DNA of 64,000 bases, taken from Emcibacter sp. SYSU 3D8 (lineage in GTDB: Bacteria > Pseudomonadota > Alphaproteobacteria > SMXS01). Position 1 is the stretch's first letter, and every line of letters begins with the position of its first letter. Below are positions 45,403 to 56,399 of the stretch, one piece after another. The translations under genes were made by a program, and so were the position numbers. Location: NCBI RefSeq assembly GCF_039655875.1, contig NZ_JBBYXK010000002.1, positions 496,001 through 560,000 of the forward strand, written 5' to 3'. The notes beneath the pieces were generated by a model that was not told the DNA's origin, made no database searches, and saw only the letters and a program-made list of their open reading frames with translations.

Positions 45403-46005
45403 GTGGCCGCGCCCGTCATCAGCCCGGAGATCGACGGGCTGATCCAGATTCTCGCCAAGCTGCCGGGGCTCGGCCCCCGCTCGGCCCGGCGCGCGACCCT
45501 TCACCTGTTGAAGAAGGGCCCGTCGGCCATGGAATCCCTCGCCCGGGCGCTGACCGAGGCGGCGATCAACATCAAGCCCTGCGGCGTCTGCGGCAATCTG
45601 GATACAGTGGACCCGTGCCACATCTGCACCGATCCCCGGCGCGACCCGTCGATCCTGTGCGTCGTCGAGGAGGTGGCCGATCTGTGGGCGCTGGAGCGGG
45701 CCGCCTACAAGGGCCGCTATCACATATTGGGCGGCGTGCTGTCGGCGCTCGACGGCGTCGGCCCCGACGACCTCAACATCGCCGGGCTGATCGACCGGGC
45801 AAGCCGCCCCGAAGTGACCGAGATCATCCTGGCCATGAACGCCACGGTCGACGGCCAGACCACCGCCCACTACGTCACGGACCGCCTGCAGGATGCGGGC
45901 GTGACCGTTACCAGCCTGGCGCACGGCGTGCCCATGGGCGGCGAACTGGATTACCTGGACGACGGGACGCTGACGACGGCGCTCAGGGCGAGACGGCCGT
46001 TCTAG
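45403..46005 (+). CDS. recR: Recombination protein RecR
   Basis: 200 residues from a GTG start. It has the helix-hairpin-helix [20 protein letters not shown], the four-Cys zinc finger [16 protein letters not shown], and a Toprim domain starting [14 protein letters not shown]. RecR works with RecO (and RecF) to load RecA at gaps. The 89 bases between ybaB and recR show no promoter of note, so the three genes are probably one operon. Convergent with rmuC, three bases apart. Confidence 0.96.
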   Translation: MAAPVISPEIDGLIQILAKLPGLGPRSARRATLHLLKKGPSAMESLARALTEAAINIKPCGVCGNLDTVDPCHICTDPRRDPSILCVVEEVADLWALERAAYKGRYHILGGVLSALDGVGPDDLNIAGLIDRASRPEVTEIILAMNATVDGQTTAHYVTDRLQDAGVTVTSLAHGVPMGGELDYLDDGTLTTALRARRPF

Positions 46006-46008
46006 GCC

Positions 46009-47085
46009 CTAATTCTCCACCACCAGCTTCACCACCGGTTCGGCCTTGTCGAGCTCCAGCTCCTCGATCTTGCCGGCGCGGCTGGTCACCTTCTTGCTGG
46101 AGATGACGATCTCGTCGATGTCGCGGCTGGCCTGGTTGAAATGGGTCTGCAGATTGTCGACCCGCTTGTCGAGCCGGCGGATGTCCTCCATCAGCACGGC
46201 CACTTCCTTCTGGATCAGGCCGGCCTGCTCGCGCATCCGCACATCGCGCAGGATTGCGCGCACGGTGTTCAGCGTCGCCATCATGGTGGTGGGCGACACA
46301 ATCCACACCTTGGCGGCGAACGACTTTTCCACCACCTCGCGGAAATTGGCGTGCAACTCGGCATAGACCGCCTCGGACGGCAGGAACATCAGCGCCGAAT
46401 CGGCGGTGCCCTCGACCGCCACGTAGCGTTCGGCGATATCGGCCACGTGCTTCAGCACGTCGACCCGGAAGGCGCGCTCGGCCAGCTTGCGTTCGTCACC
46501 GCGCTCGGCGGCCCGCAGCAGCCGATAGCTTTCCAGCGGGAACTTGGCGTCGATGGCGATCGAGCCTGGCGGATTGGGAAGGTGAATCAGGCAATCCGCG
46601 CGCTTGCCGTTGGCCAGCGTCACCTGGAACTCGTAGGCCGAGGGCGGCAGGACCTGGGATACCAGGTCGTTGAGCTGGATCTCGCCGAAGGCGCCGCGCG
46701 CCTGCTTGTTGGACAGGATATCCTGCAGGCCGACCACGTCGTTGGACAGCTTGACCAGATTGTCCTGGGCCTTGTCGATGACGTTGAGCCGTTCCTGGAT
46801 CTCGCCCAGCGACTTGGCGGTTTTCTCGGCGTTCTGGCTGAAGCCTTCCCCCAGCCGGTGGGTGACGCTGTCGAGCCGCTGGTTGATGGCGCCCTGCAGG
46901 TTGACCTGGCTTTCCGCCAGCGCCTGGAGCCGCGCGGTCAGGCTGGCGAGCTGTTCGGCCTGCCATTGGGCCATCGGGTCCTGGCGCGGCTGCTTCAGAT
47001 GATTGAGCACCAGCCAAAAACCGCCGGCGACCAGCAGGACGACAACGATCAGGCCGAAAACGAGCAAGGCGCCTGTGTCTTCCAT
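46009..47085 (-). CDS. rmuC: DNA recombination protein RmuC
   Basis: 358 residues from the ATG at 47085; an in-frame TTG at 47118 would add 11. An N-terminal membrane helix ([21 protein letters not shown]) is followed by a coiled coil (about 40-130) and the nuclease-like RmuC domain ([65 protein letters not shown]). It limits inversions at short repeats in E. coli. Divergent from def. Confidence 0.94.
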   Translation of the reverse strand: MEDTGALLVFGLIVVVLLVAGGFWLVLNHLKQPRQDPMAQWQAEQLASLTARLQALAESQVNLQGAINQRLDSVTHRLGEGFSQNAEKTAKSLGEIQERLNVIDKAQDNLVKLSNDVVGLQDILSNKQARGAFGEIQLNDLVSQVLPPSAYEFQVTLANGKRADCLIHLPNPPGSIAIDAKFPLESYRLLRAAERGDERKLAERAFRVDVLKHVADIAERYVAVEGTADSALMFLPSEAVYAELHANFREVVEKSFAAKVWIVSPTTMMATLNTVRAILRDVRMREQAGLIQKEVAVLMEDIRRLDKRVDNLQTHFNQASRDIDEIVISSKKVTSRAGKIEELELDKAEPVVKLVVEN

Positions 47086-47219
47086 CAATATGTCGTCGCT
47101 CCCGATATTGGCGGCCAATCCGTGACATAGGGTACCATGCCGGGATTCGCCGTGCCCAGCGCCGCTTGACGCTCCCGGCCACCCGTACTAACTACCGGCA
47201 AACAGACCAGCGAGCAAAC

Positions 47220-47738
47220 ATGGCCATCCGCACCATCGTCACTGTCCCCGATCCAATCCTGAAACAGGTGTCAAAGCCTGTGGAGACGGTCGACGACGCG
47301 CTCCGCGCGTTGATGGATGACATGCTCGAGACCATGTACGACGCGCCCGGCATCGGTCTCGCCGCCATCCAGGTGGGCGTGCCCAAGCGGGTGCTGGTGA
47401 TGGACATCGCCACGGAAGAGGAGGGCCGCATGCCGCGGCACTTCGTCAACCCGGAGATCGTCTGGGAATCCGAGGAACTGGCCTCCTACCAGGAAGGCTG
47501 CCTGTCGGTGCCGGAGTCTTTCGGCGACGTCGACCGCCCGGCCGAGGTCAAGGTCCGCTACCTGGACTACAATGGCGAGCCGCGCGAAATCCACGCGACC
47601 GGCCTGCTCGCCACCTGCATCCAGCACGAGATGGACCACCTGAACGGCGTGCTGTTCATCGATCACCTGTCGCGGATGAAGCGCGACATCATCGTGCGCA
47701 AGCTGACCAAGGCGCGCAAAATCGAAGCCGCCGAGTAA
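47220..47738 (+). CDS. def: Peptide deformylase
   Basis: 172 residues. All three motifs are present: GIGLAA (44-49), EGCLS (92-96, metal ligand Cys94) and the HEXXH motif HEMDH (136-140). It removes the N-formyl group from new proteins. The ATG at 47220 gives the standard start [16 protein letters not shown]; an upstream in-frame start is rejected. First gene of def-fmt-truA, the usual cluster; fmt starts 13 bases on. Confidence 0.97.
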   Translation: MAIRTIVTVPDPILKQVSKPVETVDDALRALMDDMLETMYDAPGIGLAAIQVGVPKRVLVMDIATEEEGRMPRHFVNPEIVWESEELASYQEGCLSVPESFGDVDRPAEVKVRYLDYNGEPREIHATGLLATCIQHEMDHLNGVLFIDHLSRMKRDIIVRKLTKARKIEAAE

Positions 47739-47751
47739 CCGGACGCCAACG

Positions 47752-48675
47752 ATGCGCATTGCCTTCATGGGCACGCCCGATTTCGCGGCGCGCATCCTCG
47801 CCGATCTTGCCGACTGGTCGCGGATCCACGGACACGAGGTCGTCGCCGTTTACAGCCAGCCGCCGCGCGAGGCAGGCCGCGGCAAGAAACCGCAGCCGTC
47901 GCCGGTGCACCGCCTGGCTGACGCGCTGGGCATTCCCGTCCTGACGCCCGGGAACCTGAAATCCGCTACGGACCAGCACGACTTCGCCGCGCTCGATCTC
48001 GACGTGGCGGTTGTCGCCGCCTACGGGCTGATCCTGCCGAAGCCGATCCTCGATGCGCCGCGCCTTGGCTGTCTCAACGTCCACGCCTCGCTGCTGCCCC
48101 GCTGGCGCGGCGCGGCGCCGATCCAGCGGGCGATCATGGCCGGCGACCAGACTACCGGCGTGTGCATCATGCGCATGGAGGAAGGCCTCGACACCGGCCC
48201 GGTCTACCGCCGCGAGGAAATTCCCATCGGTCCCGAGATGACCGCAGGCGAGTTGCACGACGTCCTGGCCGCGCTGGGCAGCGCGCCCTTGTTCGCGGCA
48301 CTGTCCGACCTCGAGGCCGGCGCGGCGCCCGTGCCGCAGGCCGTGGACGGCGTCACCTACGCGAAGAAGATCGACAAGGCCGAGGCCCGCATCGACTGGA
48401 CCCGCCCCGCGATCGAGGTGGACCGGCAGATCCGCGGCCTCAGCCCGTTTCCCGGCGCGTGGTTCGAGCTGCGCGGCGAGCGTATCAAGGCGCTGCGCAG
48501 CCGGCTCGCCGCCGGATCGGGCGCGCCCGGCACGGTACTCGACGACCTGCTGACCGTCGCATGCGGCGACGGCGCGGTCGCGTTGACCCAATTGCAGCGA
48601 GCCGGGAAGGGCGCCATGGACGCCAGATCGTTGCTGCGCGGTTTTCCCGTCGCATGCGGCGAGGCGCTCGCCTGA
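47752..48675 (+). CDS. fmt: Methionyl-tRNA formyltransferase
   Basis: 307 residues, [16 protein letters not shown] followed by the formyltransferase signature [22 protein letters not shown] and the C-terminal OB-like domain (from about 205) that holds initiator tRNA. It formylates Met-tRNAfMet with 10-formyl-tetrahydrofolate. The stop overlaps the truA start by one base (TGATG). Confidence 0.97.
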   Translation: MRIAFMGTPDFAARILADLADWSRIHGHEVVAVYSQPPREAGRGKKPQPSPVHRLADALGIPVLTPGNLKSATDQHDFAALDLDVAVVAAYGLILPKPILDAPRLGCLNVHASLLPRWRGAAPIQRAIMAGDQTTGVCIMRMEEGLDTGPVYRREEIPIGPEMTAGELHDVLAALGSAPLFAALSDLEAGAAPVPQAVDGVTYAKKIDKAEARIDWTRPAIEVDRQIRGLSPFPGAWFELRGERIKALRSRLAAGSGAPGTVLDDLLTVACGDGAVALTQLQRAGKGAMDARSLLRGFPVACGEALA

Positions 48676-49421
48676 TGCCCCGCTATCGGCTGACCATCGA
48701 ATATGACGGCGGGCCGTTCGTCGGCTTCCAGCGCCAGACCAATGGACCATCGATCCAGGCGGCGCTGGAGCGCGCCATCGAGCGGTTCAGCGGCGAGGCG
48801 GTGACCATCATCGGCGCCGGCCGCACCGACGCCGGCGTACACGCGGAAGGCCAGGTGGTGCATTTCGACCTGCTGGCGGACAAGGGTCCGAACGAGGTCC
48901 AGGGCGCGCTCAACCATCACCTGAAGCCCGATCCGGTGGCCGTGCTGGACGCGGCGGTCGCCGCGCCGGACTTCCATGCCCGGTTCGACGCCGTCGGCCG
49001 CGCCTACCGCTACCGCATCGTCAACCGGCGCCCGCCGCTGACTCTGGACCGCGGCCTCGCCTGGCAGGTGCCGGTACCGCTCGACGCGGGCGCCATGCAC
49101 GCGGCGGCCCAGCACCTGGTCGGCAGACACGACTTCACCACGTTCCGCTCGGCCCATTGCCAGGCGCAGTCGCCGCTCAAGACCCTGGACCGGCTGGACG
49201 TCTCGCGCCACGGCGCCGAACTCACCGTGATCGCCGAAGCGCGCTCGTTCCTGCATCACCAGGTGCGCTCCATGGTCGGCACCCTGAAGCTGGTGGGCGA
49301 AGGCAAATGGACGCCAGACGACGTGGCGGCGGCGCTGGAAGCGCGGGACCGGCAGCGGCTGGGGCTGAATGCGCCGCCCGACGGGCTTTACCTGACGCGG
49401 GTGGTCTATCCGGCGAAATAA
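48675..49421 (+). CDS. truA: tRNA pseudouridine(38-40) synthase TruA
   Basis: 248 residues, [21 protein letters not shown], catalytic Asp in [15 protein letters not shown], and the C-terminal [13 protein letters not shown] motif. It modifies the anticodon arm of many tRNAs. Coupled to fmt. Its last 16 bases overlap the end of dapE on the other strand, so the two mRNAs are complementary at their 3' ends. Confidence 0.97.
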   Translation: MPRYRLTIEYDGGPFVGFQRQTNGPSIQAALERAIERFSGEAVTIIGAGRTDAGVHAEGQVVHFDLLADKGPNEVQGALNHHLKPDPVAVLDAAVAAPDFHARFDAVGRAYRYRIVNRRPPLTLDRGLAWQVPVPLDAGAMHAAAQHLVGRHDFTTFRSAHCQAQSPLKTLDRLDVSRHGAELTVIAEARSFLHHQVRSMVGTLKLVGEGKWTPDDVAAALEARDRQRLGLNAPPDGLYLTRVVYPAK

Positions 49422-50554
49422 CGCCGCAGGACTTCCTCATAGATCGTCGTCAGGCCGTCGATGTCGGAGACCGCGACCCGTTCATCGACCTTGTGCATGG
49501 TGCCGCTCGCCATGCCGAACTCGATCACCGGGCAATAATCCTTGATGAATCGCGCGTCGGACGTGCCGCCGGTGGTGCTCAACTCCGGCTCCCTGCCCAG
49601 CACGGCCTTGCAGGCATCGACGACCAGCCGGCTGAGCTTGCCGGGCGGCGTGAGGAAGGATTCGCCGCTGACCTTGACGGCGAGGTCGTAAGGGATCAGT
49701 TCGTGGTCGAGCGCGTGGCGCACCAGCCGCTCGACGTCCTGGGACGAATGGTCGCTGTTGAAGCGCACGTTGAAGCGGCAACGGGCCCAGGCCGGGATGA
49801 CATTCTCGGCCCCCGGACTGGTCTCGATGGCGGTGATCTCCAGGTTCGACGCCTGGAAGTGGGCATTGCCCCGGTCGAGCTCCAGCCCGGCCAGCCGGGT
49901 CATCAGCCGCACGAGCCTTGGCGCCGGATTGTCGGCCAGGTGCGGATAGGCCACGTGCCCCTGCACGCCGTTGACCGTAATGAGGCCATTGAGGCTGCCG
50001 CGCCGGCCGATCTTGGCCATGTCGCCCAGCCGGATGGGATTGGTCGGCTCGCCGACGAGGCAATGGGTGAGTTGCTCGCCTTCCTCCCGAAGCGCTTCCA
50101 GCACCTTCCTGGTGCCGTTGATCGATGGGCCTTCCTCGTCGCCGGTGATCAGCAGGCTGATGGAGCCTGGAAAGCCCGGCGCCGCTTCGGCGAAGCGCCC
50201 GGCGGCAGCGGCGAAGCAGGCGATGGCCGCCTTCATGTCGGCGGCGCCCCGGCCGAACAGGACGCCGTCGATGATCTCGGCGCCGAACGGATCGACGGTC
50301 CAGCCGGCCAGGTCGCCCACCGGCACCACGTCCGTGTGGCCGGCGAAGCAGAAATTCGGCAGCGCCGTGCCGAGCCGCGCATAGAGGTTGTCGATGTCGG
50401 GCGTGCCCTCCTCGGAGAACACATACCGCCGGCACACGAAGCCGACCTGCTCCAGCGCCCGCTGCAGCACGTCGAGCGCCCCCGCATCCGCCGGCGTCAC
50501 GCTCGGACAGCGGATGAGTTCCTGGGTCAGCTTGATTGGATCAATGCCTGCCAC
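49406..50554 (-). CDS. dapE: Succinyl-diaminopimelate desuccinylase
   Basis: 382 residues from the GTG at 50554, giving the family-like opening [21 protein letters not shown]; an ATG at 50575 adds seven residues that fall in a repeat element. Zinc-site motifs are [26 protein letters not shown] and [14 protein letters not shown]. It converts N-succinyl-LL-diaminopimelate to LL-diaminopimelate for lysine and cell-wall synthesis. It lies after dapD on the same strand with only the repeat between; its end overlaps truA tail to tail. Confidence 0.95.
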   Translation of the reverse strand: MAGIDPIKLTQELIRCPSVTPADAGALDVLQRALEQVGFVCRRYVFSEEGTPDIDNLYARLGTALPNFCFAGHTDVVPVGDLAGWTVDPFGAEIIDGVLFGRGAADMKAAIACFAAAAGRFAEAAPGFPGSISLLITGDEEGPSINGTRKVLEALREEGEQLTHCLVGEPTNPIRLGDMAKIGRRGSLNGLITVNGVQGHVAYPHLADNPAPRLVRLMTRLAGLELDRGNAHFQASNLEITAIETSPGAENVIPAWARCRFNVRFNSDHSSQDVERLVRHALDHELIPYDLAVKVSGESFLTPPGKLSRLVVDACKAVLGREPELSTTGGTSDARFIKDYCPVIEFGMASGTMHKVDERVAVSDIDGLTTIYEEVLRRYFAG

Positions 50555-50569
50555 ACCACACCCCAAAAT

Positions 50570-50598
50570 CGTCATCCCCGCACACGCCGGGATGATGG
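50570..50598. repeat. Short palindromic element between dapD and dapE
   Basis: CATCCCCgcacacgCCGGGATG within 50570-50598 forms a single GC hairpin, similar in outline (gtcat-CCCGCGCACGCGGG) to the ends of the element at 1761. It could stabilise the dapD mRNA or adjust dapE translation. Confidence 0.6.
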
Positions 50599-50611
50599 CA
50601 GAGAGAGGCGG

Positions 50612-51457
50612 TTAAGTCCGCAGAAGTTCGTTGATCGAGGTCTTCGACCGCGTCTTCGCGTCGACCCGCTTCACGATCACCGCGCAATAGAGGCTCGGGC
50701 CGGGCGAGCCGTCGGGCAGGGCCTTGCCGGGAAGTGTTCCCGGCACCACCACCGAATAGGCGGGCACGCGGCCAAAGAACACCTCGCCGGTCTCCCGGTC
50801 GACGATCTTGGTGCTGGCGCCGATATAAACGCCCATGGACAGCACCGAGCCTTCCTCGACGATGACGCCTTCGGCGACTTCCGAGCGGGCGCCGATGAAC
50901 ACGTGGTCCTCGATGCGGACCGGGTCGGCCTGCAGCGGCTCGAGCACGCCGCCGATGCCGGCGCCGCCGGAGATGTGACAGTTCTTGCCGATCTGGGCGC
51001 AGGAACCGACCGTCGCCCAGGTATCGACCATGGTGTTTTCGCCCACATGGGCGCCCAGATTGACGAAGCTGGGCATCAGCACCGCGCCGGGCGCGATATA
51101 GGCCGAGCGGCGCACGAAGCAGCCGGGCACGGCGCGGAAACCGGCAGCGCGGAAATGCTCGCCGGTCCAGCCCTCGAACTTGGACGGCACCTTGTCGAAC
51201 CAGCGGGCGTGGTTGCCCGGGCCGCCCATGATCGGCTCCATGTCGTTGAGCCGGAACGACAGCAGCACCGCCTTCTTCAGCCACTGGTTGACCACCCAGC
51301 CGCCATCGGCCTTCTCGGCCACGCGCGCCTTGCCGGCGTCGAGCGCATCGAGCGCCGAATCGACCGCGTCGCGCACTTCGCCGGTGGTGGTCAGGGAAAT
51401 CCCGTCGCGCTCGTCCCAGGCGCGGTCGATGATGGGCTCCAGGCTCGTCAGGCTCAT
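50612..51457 (-). CDS. dapD: 2,3,4,5-Tetrahydropyridine-2,6-dicarboxylate N-succinyltransferase
   Basis: 281 residues. After a helical N-terminal domain comes a left-handed beta helix made of hexapeptide repeats (about 105-235; [35 protein letters not shown]). It adds succinyl from succinyl-CoA in the lysine/DAP pathway, two steps before DapE. AAGGAT ribosome site. Confidence 0.96.
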   Translation of the reverse strand: MSLTSLEPIIDRAWDERDGISLTTTGEVRDAVDSALDALDAGKARVAEKADGGWVVNQWLKKAVLLSFRLNDMEPIMGGPGNHARWFDKVPSKFEGWTGEHFRAAGFRAVPGCFVRRSAYIAPGAVLMPSFVNLGAHVGENTMVDTWATVGSCAQIGKNCHISGGAGIGGVLEPLQADPVRIEDHVFIGARSEVAEGVIVEEGSVLSMGVYIGASTKIVDRETGEVFFGRVPAYSVVVPGTLPGKALPDGSPGPSLYCAVIVKRVDAKTRSKTSINELLRT

Positions 51458-51511
51458 GGTTTTATCCTTAAATCTTGAGGCGCGGAGACCATAGCCGCGC
51501 CGGAGGTCGTG

Positions 51512-52183
51512 TCAATCGGCTAGACCGGCCACCTCGGCCAGCCAGGCGGACAGGTCGTCGGCCACATAATCGATGAAGCCGCCGTCGGCGCCCGCGCGCG
51601 ACCATTCGGAGGCGGTCGGCACCCAGACCGTTGTAATGCCCAGGTCGTGGGCCGGGATCAGGTTCTTGGCCAGATCCTCGACCATCACCGCGTCGTCCGG
51701 GTCGATGGCATAGGCCTCGATCAAGGCGGTGAACGCACCGGGATCGGGCTTCGGGATGAAATCCGAGGCGAGCACGTCGAAGGTGCCCTCGAACAGGTGG
51801 GTGATCCCCAGCCGTTCCATGACCCGCGCCGCGTGCCCGGCCGAGCCGTTGGTGTAGACGATCTTGCGCCCCGGCAGCACCGCCAGCGCCTTCGCCATGC
51901 GCTCGTCGGGCATGACAACGCTGACGTCGATGTCGTGCACATAGTCGAGGTAATCATGCGGATCGATGTCGTGATGGCGCATCAGGCCGGCGAGCGTGGT
52001 GCCGTACTGCATGAAGTAGTCCTTCTGCACCCGGCGCGCCTCGATCAGGTCAACGCTGAGGAGCCTGGAGATATAGGCGCCCATCTTCACGTCGATCTGG
52101 GCGAACAGGTCGCAGGCCGCCGGATAGAGCGTGTTGTCCAGATCGAAGATCCAGGTAGCCTTGCCGTGGAGTTCGTGTGCCAT
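51512..52183 (-). CDS. HAD-family pyrimidine 5'-nucleotidase-like hydrolase
   Basis: 223 residues from the ATG at 52183. Motif I FDLDNTLYPA, motif II YTNGSAGHA, motif III the Lys of IPKPDPGAF, and motif IV VMVEDLAKNL are complete. The DLDNTLY start is the mark of the SDT1/YjjG-like pyrimidine nucleotidase group found next to dapD in many alphaproteobacteria. It probably hydrolyses a nucleotide monophosphate. Its start overlaps the aminotransferase stop by one base. Confidence 0.88.
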   Translation of the reverse strand: MAHELHGKATWIFDLDNTLYPAACDLFAQIDVKMGAYISRLLSVDLIEARRVQKDYFMQYGTTLAGLMRHHDIDPHDYLDYVHDIDVSVVMPDERMAKALAVLPGRKIVYTNGSAGHAARVMERLGITHLFEGTFDVLASDFIPKPDPGAFTALIEAYAIDPDDAVMVEDLAKNLIPAHDLGITTVWVPTASEWSRAGADGGFIDYVADDLSAWLAEVAGLAD

Positions 52184-53091
52184 CAACCGCCCAGCGTCTG
52201 GAACGCCGCCTCCGGGTCGGCCGCGAACGACGCCAGGTGCCGCCGGTAGAGGCCAACCAGTTTTTCAGTGATCTCGCCCGGCGCGCCGTTCGCCACCGGT
52301 TTGCCGTCGATGGTCACCACCGGGATCGGGCCGCCGGTGGTGCTGGTGAAAAACGCCTCCTTCGCGGCCTGTGCCTCGGCCACGGTGAAGGCGCGCTCGT
52401 CAACCTTCAGGCCCGCATCCCGCGCCTGGACGATCACCACCTGCCGGGTGATGCCGGCCAGGATGTTGTTGGACAGCGGCCGGGTGACAATCGTTCCATC
52501 CGCCTCGACGATCCAGGCATTGGTGGACGCGCCTTCGGTCACCTTGCCGTCCGCGCCGACCATCCATGCCTCGAACGCGCCGGATTCGCGGGCCGCCTGC
52601 TTGGCCAGCGCATTGGGCAGCAGCGACACGGCCTTGATGTCGACCCGGCCCCAGCGCTGGTCCGGCATGGTCGCGACGGCGACGCCCGACGCCGCCCGGG
52701 CCGCGACCCTGGAAAAATCCAGCGGGCGGCAGGTCATGATCACCGAAGGCTTCACGTTCAGGGGAAAGGCGCTGTCGCGCGGCGAATGGCGCAGGCCGGG
52801 TGCGCCCCGTCCCACCTGAACGTAAAGCAGGCCGTATTGCAGGCGGTTCCGGCGCAGCATCTGGTTCGCGATCACCATCAGCGCCGCGCGGCCCGGTTGG
52901 CCTTCGATGCGCAACTCGGCGAGCGACCGGTCGAGCCGGTCGAGATGCGGCTCCAGGTCGGCGATCCGGCCGCCGATGACCGCGATCACCTCATAGGCCG
53001 CGTCGGCGAACTGTACCGCCCGGTCGTCCACATGGATCGCCGCGTGGGCATAGGGCACATAGCGGCCGTTGACGTAGGCGACCCGCGACAT
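52183..53091 (-). CDS. Class IV aminotransferase, D-amino-acid aminotransferase type
   Basis: 302 residues, PLP-dependent. MSRVAYVNGRYVPYAHAAIHVDDRAVQFADAAYEV is the D-alanine aminotransferase opening; the cofactor Lys is in the SLLPNALAKQAARESGAFEAW segment, and TEGASTNAWIV and GITRQVV bind the phosphate. Branched-chain aminotransferase (IlvE) is the alternative, but the N-terminus favours the D-amino-acid group. Start at 53091; longer frames run into nadB. Two bases separate it from the nadB stop. Confidence 0.87.
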   Translation of the reverse strand: MSRVAYVNGRYVPYAHAAIHVDDRAVQFADAAYEVIAVIGGRIADLEPHLDRLDRSLAELRIEGQPGRAALMVIANQMLRRNRLQYGLLYVQVGRGAPGLRHSPRDSAFPLNVKPSVIMTCRPLDFSRVAARAASGVAVATMPDQRWGRVDIKAVSLLPNALAKQAARESGAFEAWMVGADGKVTEGASTNAWIVEADGTIVTRPLSNNILAGITRQVVIVQARDAGLKVDERAFTVAEAQAAKEAFFTSTTGGPIPVVTIDGKPVANGAPGEITEKLVGLYRRHLASFAADPEAAFQTLGG

Positions 53092-53093
53092 GA

Positions 53094-54674
<1,581 letters not shown>

Positions 54675-54675
54675 G

Positions 54676-55635
54676 TTATTTCCGGCTGGTCAGACTGATG
54701 AAGATGTCCTCGAGATCAGCCTCGCGCATGGTGAGGTCGAGGATGGAATAACCGGCGCCATGCACCGCGCCGAGCACCTCGTCCACCTTGTGCAGGCTGG
54801 CCGAGTAGCGCACGCACAGCTCGTTGTCGGCCAGCGTTTTCGTCTGGAAACCGAGCAGCCCCTCCGGAACGCCCGTCACCGGACGATCGAGACGCAACAC
54901 CAGCTCGCGCTCGTCGATCCGCTGCAGCAGGGTCTGGGTCGGCTCGTTGGCGACCACCGCGCCCTTGTCGATGATGGCGATGCGGTCGCAGAGACGCTCG
55001 GCCTCTTCGAGGTAATGAGTGGTCAGCATGATGGTGACGCCGCCGCTCTTCAGTGCCTCGATATGCTCCCAGAGCTGCTGGCGAAGCTCGATGTCGACAC
55101 CGGCGGTGGGCTCGTCGAGCACCAGGATCGGCGGGCTGTGCACCATGGCCTTGGCCACCAGCAGCCGGCGCTTCATGCCGCCCGACAGGGCGCGGGCATA
55201 GGCGTTGGCCTTGTCGGTCAGGTGCATGGCCGCGAGGATTTCCATGGTGCGGCGCTCGGACTTGGGCACGCCGTAGAGGCCGGCTTGCAACTCCAGCGCC
55301 TCGAACGGCGTGAAGAACGCGTCGAAGCTGATCTCCTGCGGCACGACGCCGATGCTGGCGCGGGCGCCGCGCGGATGCTTGTCGATGTCGTAACCCCACA
55401 CCCGAACCTCGCCCTCGGTCTTGTTGACCAGTCCGGCGAGGATGTTGATCAGGGTGGACTTGCCGGCGCCGTTGGGGCCCAGCAGACCGAAAAACGAGCC
55501 GCGCGGAATGTCGAGGTCGATGCCTTTCAGCGCCTCGTGCGGACTGAAACCCTTGCCGCCGCGATACTGCTTCCGCAGTCCCCGGATCTCGATGGCGTTA
55601 TCGGGCGCGATCATGGGGCGACGGATTTCCTGCAT
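54676..55635 (-). CDS. ABC transporter ATP-binding protein (ABC-2/YadG type), no adjacent permease
   Basis: 320 residues from the ATG at 55635 (55614 also possible). Walker [14 protein letters not shown], signature [16 protein letters not shown], Walker [13 protein letters not shown] and H-loop LTTHYLEEA identify an ABC-2 exporter ATPase. A C-terminal domain of about 80 residues follows. In many genomes an ABC-2 permease gene is next to it; here nadB follows within one base and a small zinc-protein gene lies on the other strand, so the membrane partner must be elsewhere. Confidence 0.87.
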   Translation of the reverse strand: MQEIRRPMIAPDNAIEIRGLRKQYRGGKGFSPHEALKGIDLDIPRGSFFGLLGPNGAGKSTLINILAGLVNKTEGEVRVWGYDIDKHPRGARASIGVVPQEISFDAFFTPFEALELQAGLYGVPKSERRTMEILAAMHLTDKANAYARALSGGMKRRLLVAKAMVHSPPILVLDEPTAGVDIELRQQLWEHIEALKSGGVTIMLTTHYLEEAERLCDRIAIIDKGAVVANEPTQTLLQRIDERELVLRLDRPVTGVPEGLLGFQTKTLADNELCVRYSASLHKVDEVLGAVHGAGYSILDLTMREADLEDIFISLTSRK

Positions 55636-55741
55636 GCCTGTTGTGTGGCGCGCACTATCGGTTGAAGTGCGAGCGGCAATCCGTATCATCCGCTCAGGCA
55701 AACCTCAACGACCCTGGCGTCATAAAAAGCGAACAATCACT

Positions 55742-55933
55742 GTGCCGAATTCCGCAGCACCCGCGCCCGAGGCGCCAGAAGTCATCCACACCCATACGAT
55801 CGAGGTCGTCTGCGACGGCGGCGACGGCGCGCTGGGCCATCCCCGCGTCTACCTCCACATGGACGAGACCGGCCGGGTAGAGTGTCCCTATTGCGACCGG
55901 CTGTTCATTCTCGACGGCGACGGCAGCCACTAG
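55742..55933 (+). CDS. Small CHCC-type zinc-finger domain protein
   Basis: 63 residues from a GTG start. The sequence HPRVYLHMDETGRVECPYCDRLFIL gives a His-Cys-x2-Cys zinc site as in the CHCC finger proteins related to the NDUFS6 subunit of mitochondrial complex I; these are widespread in alphaproteobacteria as stand-alone small proteins. The start is uncertain (weak ribosome site), and the N-terminal 15 residues are Ala/Pro-rich. Confidence 0.78.
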   Translation: MPNSAAPAPEAPEVIHTHTIEVVCDGGDGALGHPRVYLHMDETGRVECPYCDRLFILDGDGSH

Positions 55934-55937
55934 GCTT

Positions 55938-56231
55938 TCACGCCCCTTCATCTCCCCGGCGCGGCAATTTGCCGATCGCCTCGCCCGCCCGAAGCGCGGC
56001 TACACGGAGGTCGTGGGCGGATTGAAGATTCATCCAGAATTGCGGCGTCGTGCCCAGCCAGTGGCTGAGCCGCAGGGCGGTATCGCCGGTGATCGAGCGT
56101 CGGCCGCGGATGATCTCCGAGAGTCGGTTGGCGGGTACGTCGATCTGCCGCGCCAACTCGGTCGGCGTCACCCCGATGTCCTGCAACGCATCGGCAAGAT
56201 ACTGGCCGGGATGGACGGGCGCCTTTGACAT
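55938..56231 (-). CDS. HigA-family antitoxin-like HTH protein (orphan)
   Basis: 97 residues with an XRE-type HTH: VHPGQYLADALQDIGVTPTELARQIDVPANRLSEIIRGRRSITGDTALRLSHWLGTTPQFWMNLQ, the HigA/VapI signature. GGAGG ribosome site six bases before the ATG at 56231. HigA genes normally follow a higB toxin gene, but the 168 bases upstream hold only a promoter, and no HigB remnant is readable. It is therefore an orphan antitoxin or a stand-alone regulator. Convergent with the zinc-finger gene, four bases apart. Confidence 0.88.
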   Translation of the reverse strand: MSKAPVHPGQYLADALQDIGVTPTELARQIDVPANRLSEIIRGRRSITGDTALRLSHWLGTTPQFWMNLQSAHDLRVAALRAGEAIGKLPRRGDEGA

Positions 56232-56259
56232 ATCGCCTCCTGAACACCACAACCCTTTG

Positions 56260-56288
56260 ATATTGCGGATATGTATTATGTACGTCAA
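56260..56288 (-). promoter_or_regulatory. Promoter of the orphan higA
   Basis: On the minus strand TTGACG (56283-56288), a 17-base spacer and CAATAT (56260-56265), giving a start near 56253 and a leader of about 20 bases. The AT-rich surroundings, rare in this region, support it. HigA proteins usually bind their own promoter, though no clear operator palindrome is seen. Confidence 0.5.
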
Positions 56289-56399
56289 GCATACTTCTTC
56301 TGATCTAACAGGTCTGAAGCCGCTGTGCGCAGCCGCGTTCATCCGCCAGCCGCACGAAGGGCTGGCCTCGGCGTGTCCGGCTCGGCATGATGCGGCCCC

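Noticed and set aside
56289-56399. Decayed higB toxin upstream of higA
   Set aside because: Frames here carry no HigB-like sequence and the stretch contains the higA promoter and the leader of polA.
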